From: Tenacibaculum sp. M341
GTDB lineage: Bacteria > Bacteroidota > Bacteroidia > Flavobacteriales > Flavobacteriaceae
Direction of reading: 5' to 3'
NCBI RefSeq assembly: GCF_004337695.1
Contig: NZ_SJXJ01000008.1
Span: 186,001 to 250,000, forward strand
Length of the DNA: 64,000 bases
Shown here in pieces: positions 17,263 to 25,718 of this stretch. A program made the translations under genes and the position numbers. The notes beneath the pieces are model-generated. The model had not been told where the DNA came from. It did no database searches and saw only the letters and a program-made list of their open reading frames with translations. Within the stretch, counting starts at the first letter, position 1. Each line of letters starts with the position of its first letter.

Positions 17263-17377
17263 AGTTATAATTGTAATATTTTTTAAGAATAAGGCATAAT
17301 ACAAAATGCGACTATAGTTTTATATATATATGCACTTTCATAAAATGAAATTTTAAAAAAAATTACAATTATAATTA
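17263..17377. repeat. Inverted repeat at the right edge of the metal island
   Basis: Perfect 13-base arms TTATAATTGTAAT (17266-17278) and ATTACAATTATAA (17362-17374), extended by a few A/T pairs, enclose about 83 bases. The element fills most of the gene-free space between the DUF3703 gene and the peptidase pseudogene. It may be a long terminator, a MITE-like insertion or an island junction. Confidence 0.5.
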
Positions 17378-17487
17378 AGCAAGAAATTAGTGAATACTAT
17401 TTTTGATACAACCTAGTATGTAGCTAAAATCTTCAATAATAATATTCGACACCTCCCCGCTTGGGGTCACATTAAAATTATTGCTAT

Positions 17488-18294
17488 ATGAAATCATATT
17501 ATTTTGCAAAACTGACCATGTACTTGGTTGGTTTTTTTACTTTAATAATAAATTTTTTTGAGCTAGTTTATGTGTTTGTATTTAATAAACCTGTTTTTGT
17601 TCATGCATATATTATTAAGAAACGATTGCCGAAAAAGAAAAAGGATTTTTTAGTAACAAGTGTTACATTTTATCAGAATATTGATGATAAATACCAGTCT
17701 TTTTTTTGAGCATAGAGTGGCAAAATTTATAAGAACTTATGATTTTATACCTCGTAATAATATTGAAATTACTCCTGAAATGAAAGTTTTAATAGCTTCA
17801 TCATATGTAAAGTTAACTTTTGGAATGAGGTGGTATTTGACAAAAACATTCAATAAAATTATTATTTATCCTGAAGCTTATTATTCATTAATAACCCAGC
17901 AATACCATAAAGGCGAATTTAATCCAGCTTTAAAAGCGATAATTTTTTCTTGGGAAGATTTTTTAATAGGAGATATTATTCAAAATGATAATATTAATTT
18001 AGGGATCCATGAATTTACTCATGCAATGACATTTCATGGGAGCAAATTGCTAGGATTTTTTATAAAAAGTATAAAGACATTTTAAATTATTTATCACAAA
18101 AGCAAAATAAAAAAAAGGTAGTAACGTCAAATTATTTTAGAGAATATGCTAATACTAATAATTTAGAGTTTATAGCAGTAGTTTTAGAGTGTTTCTTTGA
18201 AACTCCTTTAGAGTTGAAGGAAAACTTTCCAGAATTATATAAAAAAGTAATTACAATGTTAAACTATAGAGATATTATAAAACAACTGTTTTAA
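17488..18294 (+). pseudogene. Broken M90/MtfA-like zinc peptidase
   Basis: Three reading-frame segments join into one protein of about 268 residues. Segment 1 (from 17488, frame 1) has two hydrophobic N-terminal stretches and ends in the T8 run at 17700-17707. Segment 2 (frame 2) carries the zinc-binding HEFTH motif at about 18009-18023. Near 18036 the frame returns to frame 1, giving YKKYKDILNYL, then NYFREYANTNNLEFIAVVLE and an end at 18294. The final segment, including the E-F-x-A-V third-ligand region, is the conserved MtfA/M90 C-terminus. Changing T8 to T7 and restoring one base near 18036 would repair it. MtfA relatives are zinc-dependent peptidases; here the gene is probably dead, unless the breaks are sequence errors. 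Confidence 0.75.
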
Positions 18295-18345
18295 TGAGTT
18301 TTTTATTTTGTATCTTTTACTTTATTAACCTTTTAAATTTTTATT

Positions 18346-18510
18346 ATGCTAGAAAACATTTCTAAATTGGGAATTGAACTATCTAAAACAAAACAACATC
18401 TTATTTCAGGAGGCGGTAGTAATAGGTGCTATTATTGTCGTTGTTTAACAGGTGAAACTGTTATCGGATGTGGTCCAGATCGAGTAGAAGCGTGTGGAGA
18501 AGCATGCTAA
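18346..18510 (+). CDS. Double-glycine leader, Cys-rich bacteriocin-like peptide
   Basis: A 54-codon gene. The N-terminal 23 residues look like a class II bacteriocin/RiPP leader: MLENISKLGIELSKTKQH then LISGG, with the ELSK..Q..ISGG pattern ending in Gly-Gly at 22-23. Cleavage there would release a 31-residue core with six cysteines arranged C-x2-C-x-C, then C, C and C-x3-C at the very end, and few charged residues. It has its own downstream hairpin terminator and starts about 50 bases after the peptidase pseudogene. Peptides of this kind are exported by C39-peptidase ABC transporters; none is in this window, so the exporter must be elsewhere. Six cysteines suggest three disulfides or post-translational modification. 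No specific family is claimed. Confidence 0.75.
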   Translation: MLENISKLGIELSKTKQHLISGGGSNRCYYCRCLTGETVIGCGPDRVEACGEAC

Positions 18511-18515
18511 TTACT

Positions 18516-18537
18516 AGTGGCTCTCGGGTCGCTTTTT
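18516..18537 (+). terminator. Terminator of the Cys-rich peptide gene
   Basis: Stem AGTGGC / GTCGCT with loop TCTCGG and a T5 run, five bases after the stop codon of the peptide gene. Two pairs are G-T. Confidence 0.6.
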
Positions 18538-18546
18538 ATAAAAAAT

Positions 18547-18584
18547 AAGACCTCACAGATTCCTAAAATCTGTGAGGTCTTTTC
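18547..18584. terminator. Strong bidirectional terminator
   Basis: A perfect 14-base stem AAGACCTCACAGAT / ATCTGTGAGGTCTT with a 7-base loop and T-rich flanks both ways. It separates the plus-strand peptide gene from the minus-strand surface-protein pseudogene. Confidence 0.85.
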
Positions 18585-18622
18585 AAATAAAATTATTGAC
18601 TAAGTTTTGTTAGTTAGAAACT

Positions 18623-20177
18623 TTACTTTTTATCGTTTATCAATTGATTAACTAAAGATTTTAGTTTTTCGATTTCACTCTCTTGTTTTTTTATTCTTTC
18701 TTCTTGATTTTTTAAATCTTTTTCTTGTTGAATAGTATATAAAGTTAATTCCTCTACCTTTTCAAGAAGTTTTTTATTCATTTCACCAATTTTCACTCCA
18801 TTTTCTTATACTTCTTTAGCAGATGGAATATTAGCTAAATGACCTTTTTCCTTAATATGTTGTTCAACTTCATGTAAAGTAGGTAGTTTGTAGTCGTTTG
18901 TAAAAACATAGTCAGGCCAGTTTGATTGTAATTTTACAGTAACTTCTTCAGCAATCATTTTTCCTGCTATTGCAAGTTTAAATTGAGAAGGGATGTTAGT
19001 TGTACCTATTCCAACTCTATGATTATTAATTCTTAAAACAGACTTGCCTTGATAATCTGTAAAATCGAAACCACCATCAGGATTTGATTGATTAGCTCCC
19101 ATTGAGTTTTTAAAACGAATCATTTTACTAACACCTCCTGAAGAATATTCTTCTATAGTTCGATCTTTCCAGCTCCAATATATTTTTCCTTCTCTTTTTA
19201 ATCTGAAATTTCCATCTATTTCCAATTTTTCAGAAGGAGTAGTAGTTCCAATACCAACGTTACCGTTTTCTTTAACAAAGAATCTCGATTTTACAGTTAA
19301 TACTTCATTAACAGTAGCTTGGGTTGGGGTATCTGTACTTAAAAATTCCAACGTTCCTTTACCAAATCTTAAAGCACCTCTATTAGAAGAAAAATTATCT
19401 AAAGTTGAAACAAGTTTATTGTTTCCTTGTCCTTTCATACCAGCAGCTCCATAACCAATAATTAAACCACCACTCGAATAATTAGAGCTAAAAGTACCAA
19501 TGTAATCATTTCCAGCATAATGTTGAGCTAAGAATATACCTCCTTGTGTTGCTTGTGTTTCTCCCATTTGGGTTATACCTCTAATATCAAGTTTTTGGGA
19601 GGGGGTGAATGCTCCTATTCCGATATTACCAGTTGATCTAGCAACAGTTAAATATGTACTACTATATGGGGATGCTCCATTTTTTTTGAGATCTTAAATA
19701 AAAATTTTCACCACCATTATGAGCATTAAACGTCCAATCGTTTTCGCTTTCGCCTTTAATAGTAATAGCTCCCCAATGTCCAGTTCCAACTCTTACATTA
19801 CCTTTTACATCTAATTTTACGGTTGGAGTAACAGTTCCTATACCAACATTACCATTATTTGCTAAAATTAAAGAAGCAGAAGGATTATTATGCCAAGTTC
19901 CTCCAGTTTGGAATCTAATATCAGCAGCAGCTCCGTAGGCTGAGAAAAACATCCCTTTACTTAAGCTATTGGTATAAAAGAAACTTTTATCTACTAAATG
20001 AGGGTGACTAGACCAGCTAGAAGTAGCATTTCCAAAAGATATTACTAGGTTATCGGATAATAAGCTTTTGGCCTTTACTGATCCAGTAGTGGTATTATCA
20101 CCAGTACTATTCCATTCTTGTGCTTTAATGTTGTAAGATGATACAATCATAGCAATCGCTAAAATGATCTTTTTCAT
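18623..20177 (-). pseudogene. Broken tail-fibre-like surface protein (NVGIGT repeats), copy 1
   Basis: Minus-strand gene with a signal peptide (MKKIILAIAMIVSS) and several GNVGIGTxTPSxKLxIxG units, as in Bacteroidota exported proteins with a tail-fibre-like C-terminal region. It has two lesions. First, an A8 run (T8 at 19680-19687 on the plus strand) shifts the frame after FYLRSQK; with A7 the frame continues through ASPYSSTYLTVARSTGNIGIG. Second, at 18806-18808 a TAA replaces the GAA found in the neighbouring copy (KEV-stop instead of KEVEENGV). The last 60 codons, a coiled coil ending at 18625, remain readable. It is a paralog of the next gene upstream. The family's function, perhaps a surface-exposed trimeric fibre, is not known. 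Confidence 0.8.
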
Positions 20178-20233
20178 GTAATAAGTGTTAAAAATTAGCT
20201 GTCAAAAGTATAAAATTCAAATATTTAAAAAAA

Positions 20234-20269
20234 TAAATCGGAACAAACTTTTCAGTCTATCCCGATTTA
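20234..20269 (-). terminator. Terminator, duplicated copy A
   Basis: On the minus strand TAAATCGG / CCGATTTA pairs, with an inner AGACT/AGTTT stem, followed by a T7 run. It is nearly identical to the hairpin at 21819-21854 and lies just past the stop of copy 2, so the terminator was duplicated with the gene. Confidence 0.75.
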
Positions 20270-20289
20270 TGAATTTAATGTGATAAACT

Positions 20290-21762
20290 TTATTTTTTAG
20301 AATCAATTAATTGATTAACTAATTTTTTTAGTTTTTCAATTTCTTTATTTTGTTTCTTTAATGCCTTAATTTCACTTTCCTGTTTCTTTAATCTTTCTTC
20401 TTGATTTTTTAAATCTTTTTCTTGCTGAATAGTATATAAAGTTAATTCCTCTACCTTTTCAAGTAACTTTTTGTTCATCTCACCAATTTTCACTCCATTT
20501 TCTTCTACTTCTTTAGCAGATGGAATGTTAGCTAAATGACCTTTCTCTTTAATATGTTGTTCAACTTCTTGCAAAGTAGGTAGTTTGTGGTCATTTGTAA
20601 AAACATAATCAGGCCAACTTGATCTTAGTTTTACAGTAACTTCTTCTGAAATCATTTTTCCAGCAATGGCTAATTTATAATTATTATTACTTTTTACACC
20701 GATACCAACATTTCCATTTTCACCTAACATCATAACGTCAATATATTTATGTGTTAAATTATCATTGTGAACACGGAAAAACATTCCACCTCCATAATGT
20801 TTTTGATCATGATTGTCTGCAAAAATTCTATCATTTGCCTGATGACCGATTTGTATATTAGTGTAAGGAGAAGCAACTGCATCTAATTTTGCATGACCAT
20901 TTATATCTAATTGAGTTGAAGGATTAGATACTCCAATACCTAAACGACCTCTTTTGGTTAAACGAATGTGAGCACTGTTAGCAGCTGCCCCTGGTACTTT
21001 TATATCTGTCCAGTCACCGTTAGTATTGTCATAACCAGTCTTAATAATATCTTTACTTTGCCAATTAGAAAGATTAACCATTAATTTAGTTCCATGATTA
21101 TTATACTGTAAAGAATTGGTCAAAAATAAACTACCATCCGCTCTAAACTGCAAAGCTTTTCCCCATTGACCAGCACCATTAACTAATGGAGCGACATACA
21201 TTGTTGTTCTGTTATCGTCAGGTGTATGAAACATCCAGCTATTAGAACCTCCGCTAATAAAATCTTTAGCAAGAATATTACCATTGATATCAAGTTTTTG
21301 AGATGGAGTTAAAGTTCCAATACCAACATTACCTTGAGTTCCATAAGCATTAGGGTCTAAAATGATGTGTCCTTGAGAGGAAAGTTTTAAATTAGTTTCT
21401 TTACTTGTAGTAGTTGATCTAGTAGCTTGAATTTCGAAGAAACCATCTTCTTCCGTTTTAAATCTGGCTAATGAATTACTTCCTTCTATTCTTAATTTCG
21501 AGTCAGGATTAGTAGTCCCTATTCCCACATTACCTTGAGTATTCATACTAAGCTCTCCATTAGCGGTTTTTAAAAGTAAACCATAATATCCAGCTAATTG
21601 AACAGATTCATATTGAGAACCTAATAAAACATCACTTCTTCCTAAACCATACCATGGACTATTGTTAACTTTTATAGTTGGTTGAATTATAGGGTATTCA
21701 GTTTGTGCATTTAAATGTGCGCCAAGAGAAATCATAGCAATCGCTAAAATGATCTTTTTCAT
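20290..21762 (-). CDS. Tail-fibre-like exported protein with NVGIGT repeats, copy 2
   Basis: An intact 490-residue paralog. The signal peptide is MKKIILAIAMISLG..LNAQ. At least five GNVGIGTxxP / KLxIxG repeat units are spread between residues 75 and 365. A conserved region follows, KLAIAGKMISEEVTVKL through LPTLQEVEQHIKEKGHLANIPSAKEV, resembling the base of phage tail-fibre or S74-type proteins. The last 70 residues are a Lys/Glu-rich coiled coil (about 425-490), probably a trimerisation stalk. I see no S74 autoprotease Ser-Lys dyad that I can place with confidence, nor a T9SS sorting domain. Location in the envelope or outside the cell is inferred from the signal peptide. Confidence 0.8.
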   Translation of the reverse strand: MKKIILAIAMISLGAHLNAQTEYPIIQPTIKVNNSPWYGLGRSDVLLGSQYESVQLAGYYGLLLKTANGELSMNTQGNVGIGTTNPDSKLRIEGSNSLARFKTEEDGFFEIQATRSTTTSKETNLKLSSQGHIILDPNAYGTQGNVGIGTLTPSQKLDINGNILAKDFISGGSNSWMFHTPDDNRTTMYVAPLVNGAGQWGKALQFRADGSLFLTNSLQYNNHGTKLMVNLSNWQSKDIIKTGYDNTNGDWTDIKVPGAAANSAHIRLTKRGRLGIGVSNPSTQLDINGHAKLDAVASPYTNIQIGHQANDRIFADNHDQKHYGGGMFFRVHNDNLTHKYIDVMMLGENGNVGIGVKSNNNYKLAIAGKMISEEVTVKLRSSWPDYVFTNDHKLPTLQEVEQHIKEKGHLANIPSAKEVEENGVKIGEMNKKLLEKVEELTLYTIQQEKDLKNQEERLKKQESEIKALKKQNKEIEKLKKLVNQLIDSKK

Positions 21763-21818
21763 ATAATAAGTGTTAAAAATTTGGTTGCAAAAGTATAAAA
21801 TTCAAATATTTAAAAAAA

Positions 21819-21854
21819 TAAATCGGAACAAACTTTTCAGTCTATCCCGATTTA
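21819..21854 (-). terminator. Terminator, duplicated copy B
   Basis: Same hairpin as 20234-20269, here positioned to end the PhnA-like transcript. The flanking 60 bases are also nearly identical between the two copies. Confidence 0.75.
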
Positions 21855-21894
21855 TTTTTGAGAATCAATTTCTTGATTTTTATTGTTAGATAAT

Positions 21895-22485
21895 TTATTC
21901 CTTTTCGCTCATTTTCTTTACATAATCTGTGATTATAACAATTTGTGTAGCGCCTACTTTACCTTCAATGTATTTAGCGTTCTCACGGTCTAACGAAATT
22001 CTTCGAACGGCTGTTCCTTGTTTAGCAACCATGCTAGAACCTTTTACTTTTAAGTCTTTAATTAAAACAACTGTATCACCAGCTTGTAAAATAGCTCCGT
22101 TAGCATCTCTATGAATGATTTTTTCGCTTTCATCTAAGTGATCTCCACTTTCTTTGGCAAAACGTAATTCCTCATCATCTAAATACATCATGTCTAGTAG
22201 ATCCTGAGGCCAACCTTCTTTTTTAAGTCTGTTAAGCATGCGCCAAGCAACTACATTTACAGCACTAAATTCACTCCACATACTATCATTTAAGCAACGC
22301 CAGTGATTTGCATCCATAGTTTCAGGATTTTCAATTTGAGATTTACAAGTATCACACACTAATAAGCTACCGTCAACACCCCCTGTAGAAATAGGTGGAA
22401 CTTCATAAACACTTAAGTTATGGTCTGCACCACATAATTCGCATACATTTCCGCTTCGTTTTTGTAAATCTTGTATTAAGCTCAT
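21895..22485 (-). CDS. PhnA-like zinc-ribbon protein
   Basis: A 196-residue protein. The N-terminal zinc ribbon has CELCG (about 15-19) and CDTC (about 44-47). The C-terminal 70 residues match the PhnA domain (DANGAILQAGDTVVLIKDLKVKGSS), a small SH3-like fold. PhnA was named from the E. coli phosphonate locus but is not required for phosphonate use, so the real function is unknown. No phosphonate genes are nearby. It is transcribed alone and ends at a strong hairpin. Confidence 0.88.
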   Translation of the reverse strand: MSLIQDLQKRSGNVCELCGADHNLSVYEVPPISTGGVDGSLLVCDTCKSQIENPETMDANHWRCLNDSMWSEFSAVNVVAWRMLNRLKKEGWPQDLLDMMYLDDEELRFAKESGDHLDESEKIIHRDANGAILQAGDTVVLIKDLKVKGSSMVAKQGTAVRRISLDRENAKYIEGKVGATQIVIITDYVKKMSEKE

Positions 22486-22528
22486 ACTTTAATTTTAAAG
22501 TTGTAAAAGTACATTTTTAAAAAGTGGA

Positions 22529-22957
22529 TTAACAAGAAGTGTCAGCAATAATTTTCCATTTATTATTTATTTTTTTGAAAATAATCATGAAAACACCGTT
22601 GGTATTTCCTTTTTCTCTAGACAAGTGATATTCGCCCATTACATAATAGCTTTTATTTTCAATTTTAGAGATATCATTCACTTTAAAAGTAAGTTTTCCA
22701 GTATCAGCTTTTGTAGGATAATTCTTAATATAATTATCTAACGTTTTTTGCCATCCGTAGGTAATTCCGCTTTGACCATAAAACTTTAAAGAATCAGATT
22801 TCCAATATCCAGCCATAAACCCTTCTAAATCATTATTAGACCAAGCTTGCTCTTGTTGTTTCATAAGGGCAATAATTTCTTTTTTATCATTTTCTTCGGA
22901 TGAATTATTAGTGCATGAATAACTTAAAATGATTAAGAGTACTAGTAGTTTTTTCAT
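22529..22957 (-). CDS. SnoaL/DUF4440-like lipoprotein
   Basis: A 142-residue lipoprotein: signal MKKLLVLLIILSYSC with a lipobox Cys at 15, then an NTF2-like (DUF4440) cone fold recognisable from KKEIIALMKQQEQAWSNNDLEGFMAGYW and the final IIFKKINNKWKIIADTSC strands. Proteins of this type form dimers with an open pocket. No catalytic residues can be assigned and the ligand is unknown. Confidence 0.8.
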   Translation of the reverse strand: MKKLLVLLIILSYSCTNNSSEENDKKEIIALMKQQEQAWSNNDLEGFMAGYWKSDSLKFYGQSGITYGWQKTLDNYIKNYPTKADTGKLTFKVNDISKIENKSYYVMGEYHLSREKGNTNGVFMIIFKKINNKWKIIADTSC

Positions 22958-22990
22958 TTGTGATGTTTATAGGTGAAAGATATGGTATAT

Positions 22991-23092
22991 TTTTACAATG
23001 ATCAATTAACAATTATCAGTATATTCAATTCTAAATAGGATGAGGGGATCAGGTCATTGATCATTGATCACCGAAAACCGATAATTGTAAAA
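22991..23092. repeat. Intergenic inverted repeat with TGATCA words
   Basis: Arms TTTTACAAT (22991-22999) and ATTGTAAAA (23084-23092) enclose about 85 bases. Inside are a second pair CAATTATC/GATAATTG and tandem TTGATCA words. It fills the space between two divergent genes and abuts the ATG of the GNAT gene. Confidence 0.4.
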
Positions 23093-23093
23093 T

Positions 23094-23597
23094 ATGTTTT
23101 TAGAAAGTGAAAGATTAATTATTAGAGAAGTTAGGGTAGCAGATGCTCCTTTTTATTTTGAAATGTATAATGATCCTGATTGGATTAAATATATAAAAGA
23201 CAAAGGGTTGAGAACTCTAGAGCAAACAAAAGAATATTTAGAGAAAGTTTTACTGGAAAACTCAAAACTAGGCGGACTTGGTTTTTTCTCTGTAGTATTA
23301 AAAGAAACGAATGAAATTATAGGAACAACTTCTGCTTTACAACGAGAGAAGTTAGAATACATTGATATAGGTTATGCATTTTTACCTAAAGGAAGAGGTA
23401 AAGGATATGCAAAAGAGGCTGCTCAATTAACAATGAGGTTTATTAAGGATAAGTTTCAGCAAGAAAAAGTATATGCATTTACCTTACCAGAGAATGAAAG
23501 TTCAAAAAGATTATTAGAAAGTTTAGGGTTTGTTTTTATTGGAATGAAAACTGTTTTTGAAGGAGAAGAAGATTGTGTATTTGAATATGTGTTTTAA
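23094..23597 (+). CDS. GNAT-family N-acetyltransferase (RimJ/RimL-like)
   Basis: A 167-residue acetyltransferase. The N-terminus ESERLIIREV and the acetyl-CoA loop (FLPKGRGKGYAKEAA, the R/Q-x-x-G-x-G/A pattern) followed by LPENESSKRLLESLGF identify the RimJ/RimL-type GNAT fold. It uses acetyl-CoA to acylate an amine; the acceptor is unknown. The VOC gene begins four bases after its stop, so they probably form an operon. No export signal. Confidence 0.88.
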   Translation: MFLESERLIIREVRVADAPFYFEMYNDPDWIKYIKDKGLRTLEQTKEYLEKVLLENSKLGGLGFFSVVLKETNEIIGTTSALQREKLEYIDIGYAFLPKGRGKGYAKEAAQLTMRFIKDKFQQEKVYAFTLPENESSKRLLESLGFVFIGMKTVFEGEEDCVFEYVF

Positions 23598-23601
23598 TAC
23601 A

Positions 23602-23988
23602 ATGAAAATTGAAAAATTACATCATATAGCTATCATTTGTGCTGATTATCAAAAATCAAAAGAGTTTTATACAGAAGTATTAGGGTTTAAAATTGAGCAA
23701 GAGGTTTTTAGAGAAGAACGTAATTCTTATAAATTGGATTTATCATTAAATGAAACATATCTGATAGAATTATTCTCTTTTCCAAATCCACCAAAAAGAT
23801 TGTCTTTTCCTGAAGCAACAGGTTTAAGGCATATTGCTTTTGGAGTTAAAGATTTAGATGCCTGGATTCATTATTTAAAATCTAAGAACATAGAAGTTGA
23901 GGTAGCAAGAATAGATGAGTTTACAGGAAAAAGATTTACTTTTTTTAATGATCCTGATAACTTACCTATTGAGCTTTATGAATTATAG
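23602..23988 (+). CDS. VOC (glyoxalase-like) metalloenzyme, YaeR-type
   Basis: A 128-residue vicinal-oxygen-chelate protein. Two beta-alpha-beta-beta-beta modules carry metal-ligand candidates: His8 (LHHIAI), a Glu in YLIELF, His in LRHIAFGV, and Glu in LPIELYEL near the end. The pattern resembles YaeR/gloxalase-like proteins of unknown substrate. I begin it at the ATG at 23602, where the family N-terminus MKIEKLHHIAI starts; an upstream in-frame ATG at 23557 would overlap the GNAT gene. Confidence 0.85.
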   Translation: MKIEKLHHIAIICADYQKSKEFYTEVLGFKIEQEVFREERNSYKLDLSLNETYLIELFSFPNPPKRLSFPEATGLRHIAFGVKDLDAWIHYLKSKNIEVEVARIDEFTGKRFTFFNDPDNLPIELYEL

Positions 23989-24036
23989 GCGGTGTAAGAA
24001 AAAAAAATGTAAAAATGTGTTTTAAAAAACGGGTAA

Positions 24037-24471
24037 ATGAAGTTAACAGCTAATGATATTTTAGGTTTTATATTGTCATTAATATTGATACCTGTTCTTT
24101 TTTGGGTAATATCCATCCAGGTAAGGGAGAAGTTTCCTAAAGCTAATGATTCTTTTAAAATGAAAAAAGTTGTAATAATAAGAAAGAAGAACGAATCGTA
24201 TGAAAGAGGAAAAGACATTTTTATTAATGAAGGTTGTGTGAGTTGTCATAAAATTCAAGCTAAAGATGGTTTTCGAAGAGGAGTAAAAGATAGATATGAA
24301 ATAGAATGGCTATTTCAATACATAAGAGATGAACAATCACTTATTGATAAAAAAGATAAACTTGTTTTAAATTTAAATTCTGAGTTTAAATGGACAAATA
24401 GTGATCATAACAAAAATCATTTAACAGATGAACAGTTAAATGATTTGTTAATTTATTTGGATGGTAAATAA
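24037..24471 (+). CDS. Membrane-anchored c-type cytochrome
   Basis: A 144-residue protein with one N-terminal membrane helix (about 8-27) and a single haem c motif CVSCH (67-71), with a downstream Met absent or not obvious. Charged DEQSLIDKKDKL and DEQLNDLLIYL segments match class I cytochrome c helices (the final helix with its Leu-x-x-Tyr-Leu end). It probably faces the periplasm as an electron carrier. It converges on rimM with two bases between the stops and has no respiratory partner nearby. Confidence 0.8.
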   Translation: MKLTANDILGFILSLILIPVLFWVISIQVREKFPKANDSFKMKKVVIIRKKNESYERGKDIFINEGCVSCHKIQAKDGFRRGVKDRYEIEWLFQYIRDEQSLIDKKDKLVLNLNSEFKWTNSDHNKNHLTDEQLNDLLIYLDGK

Positions 24472-24473
24472 AA

Positions 24474-25004
24474 TTATATACCTAAATATAAGTCAATTAA
24501 ACCTTCAGGAGTTGTAACTTCAATGGTCTTATTCTCACGATCTACTTTTTGAATAAAATCATCAATCATTGGAATAAAAACTTCCGTTCCATCTCTATCA
24601 ATTTCAAATAAAGGCTGTGCAGCACTATCATTAATATTTATGATAGAGCCAACTTCACCAAAAGTTGAGTCTTTAACAGTAAAACCAATTACTTCATGAT
24701 AGTAAAACTTATTACCCGTAAGTTTAGGAAGTAAAGAAATAGGTAAATAAATACCCGATTTTAATATAGCTTCAGCATCTTGTTCTGTGTCAATATCTTC
24801 AAATTTTACGCGAAGCATTACTCCTTTACTTAAAGAAGATTTTGTAATGAAAAAAGGAATCAAGTTATTGCCGAGATCGACAAAAACTGATTCCAAATTT
24901 CTGTACAGTTCAGGTTCATCAGTATCTAATTTAATAACTACCTCGCCTTTGAAACTGTGTTTCTTCACGATTTTGCCAAGGTAAAAACAATCCTTTTTTT
25001 GCAT
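24474..25004 (-). CDS. rimM: Ribosome maturation factor RimM
   Basis: A 176-residue 30S maturation factor that binds S19 in the 16S head. N-terminal RimM barrel (FYLGKIVKKHSFKGEVVIKLDTD) and C-terminal PRC-like barrel (YYHEVIGFTV..GEVGSIININDSAAQPLFEI, FIPMIDDFIQKVD) are both complete. It lies 15 bases downstream of rpsP, the standard arrangement in Bacteroidota. Confidence 0.97.
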   Translation of the reverse strand: MQKKDCFYLGKIVKKHSFKGEVVIKLDTDEPELYRNLESVFVDLGNNLIPFFITKSSLSKGVMLRVKFEDIDTEQDAEAILKSGIYLPISLLPKLTGNKFYYHEVIGFTVKDSTFGEVGSIININDSAAQPLFEIDRDGTEVFIPMIDDFIQKVDRENKTIEVTTPEGLIDLYLGI

Positions 25005-25019
25005 TATCGTTGTGTTTTT

Positions 25020-25520
25020 TTACTCTTCGCTATCACCACCTTCTTCAGTAGCAGCATCTTCGCTATCTACAACAGGAGCTTTTGCAGCAATACGAGCTTC
25101 ATTAACAGCTTTCTCAGCTTCTAAAGCTTTTGCTTTAGCCTCTTCTTGAGCTTTAGCTAAACCGTCAACTTTACCAGCTACTTTACCAGCTTTTTCATCT
25201 AACCAAGCAGTAAATTTAGCTTCTGCTTGCTCTTCAGTTAAAGCACCTTTTCTTACACCACCAGCTAAGTGATTTTTTAATAAAGCACCTTTGTATGATA
25301 AAATTGCTCTTGCAGTATCAGAAGGTTGAGCACCATCTTGTAACCACTTTACAGCAGCATCAACATCTAAGTTAATTGTAGCTGGGTTAGTGTTAGGGTT
25401 GTAAGTTCCAATCTTTTCTAAAAAACGACCGTCTCTTTTTGCTCTTGAGTCAGCAGCAACTACCCAATAAAATGGTTTTCCTTTTTTACCGTGTCTTTGT
25501 AATCTAATTCTTACAGGCAT
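25020..25520 (-). CDS. rpsP: 30S ribosomal protein S16 with Ala/Glu/Lys-rich extension
   Basis: Residues 1-80 are ribosomal protein S16 ([21 protein letters not shown] and [12 protein letters not shown]). The remaining 85 residues are an Ala/Lys/Glu-rich tail ending in EEGGDSEE, making the protein about twice the E. coli length; extended S16 tails are common in Bacteroidota. It is followed by rimM. Confidence 0.97.
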   Translation of the reverse strand: MPVRIRLQRHGKKGKPFYWVVAADSRAKRDGRFLEKIGTYNPNTNPATINLDVDAAVKWLQDGAQPSDTARAILSYKGALLKNHLAGGVRKGALTEEQAEAKFTAWLDEKAGKVAGKVDGLAKAQEEAKAKALEAEKAVNEARIAAKAPVVDSEDAATEEGGDSEE

Positions 25521-25667
25521 ACTTGTTAAATTTTAAGGTACGCGACCTTGTTTATTAATCTATTAATTATTTTCAAAAATATTTAAAAACAAATTTCAAT
25601 ATTTTGAGAGCGCAAATTTATGAAAATCTTTTCTAAAAAAAGAGTCTAAATTTATTTATTTAAAAAT

Positions 25668-25697
25668 AAAAAGCATCTGTTAATCAGATGCTTTGAA
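25668..25697 (-). terminator. Terminator of the cold-shock gene
   Basis: AAAGCATCTG / CAGATGCTTT with a 5-base loop and, on the minus strand, a T-rich tail. It lies 22 bases past the csp stop codon. Confidence 0.8.
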
Positions 25698-25718
25698 AAA
25701 ATTAAATGGTGTGATTTA

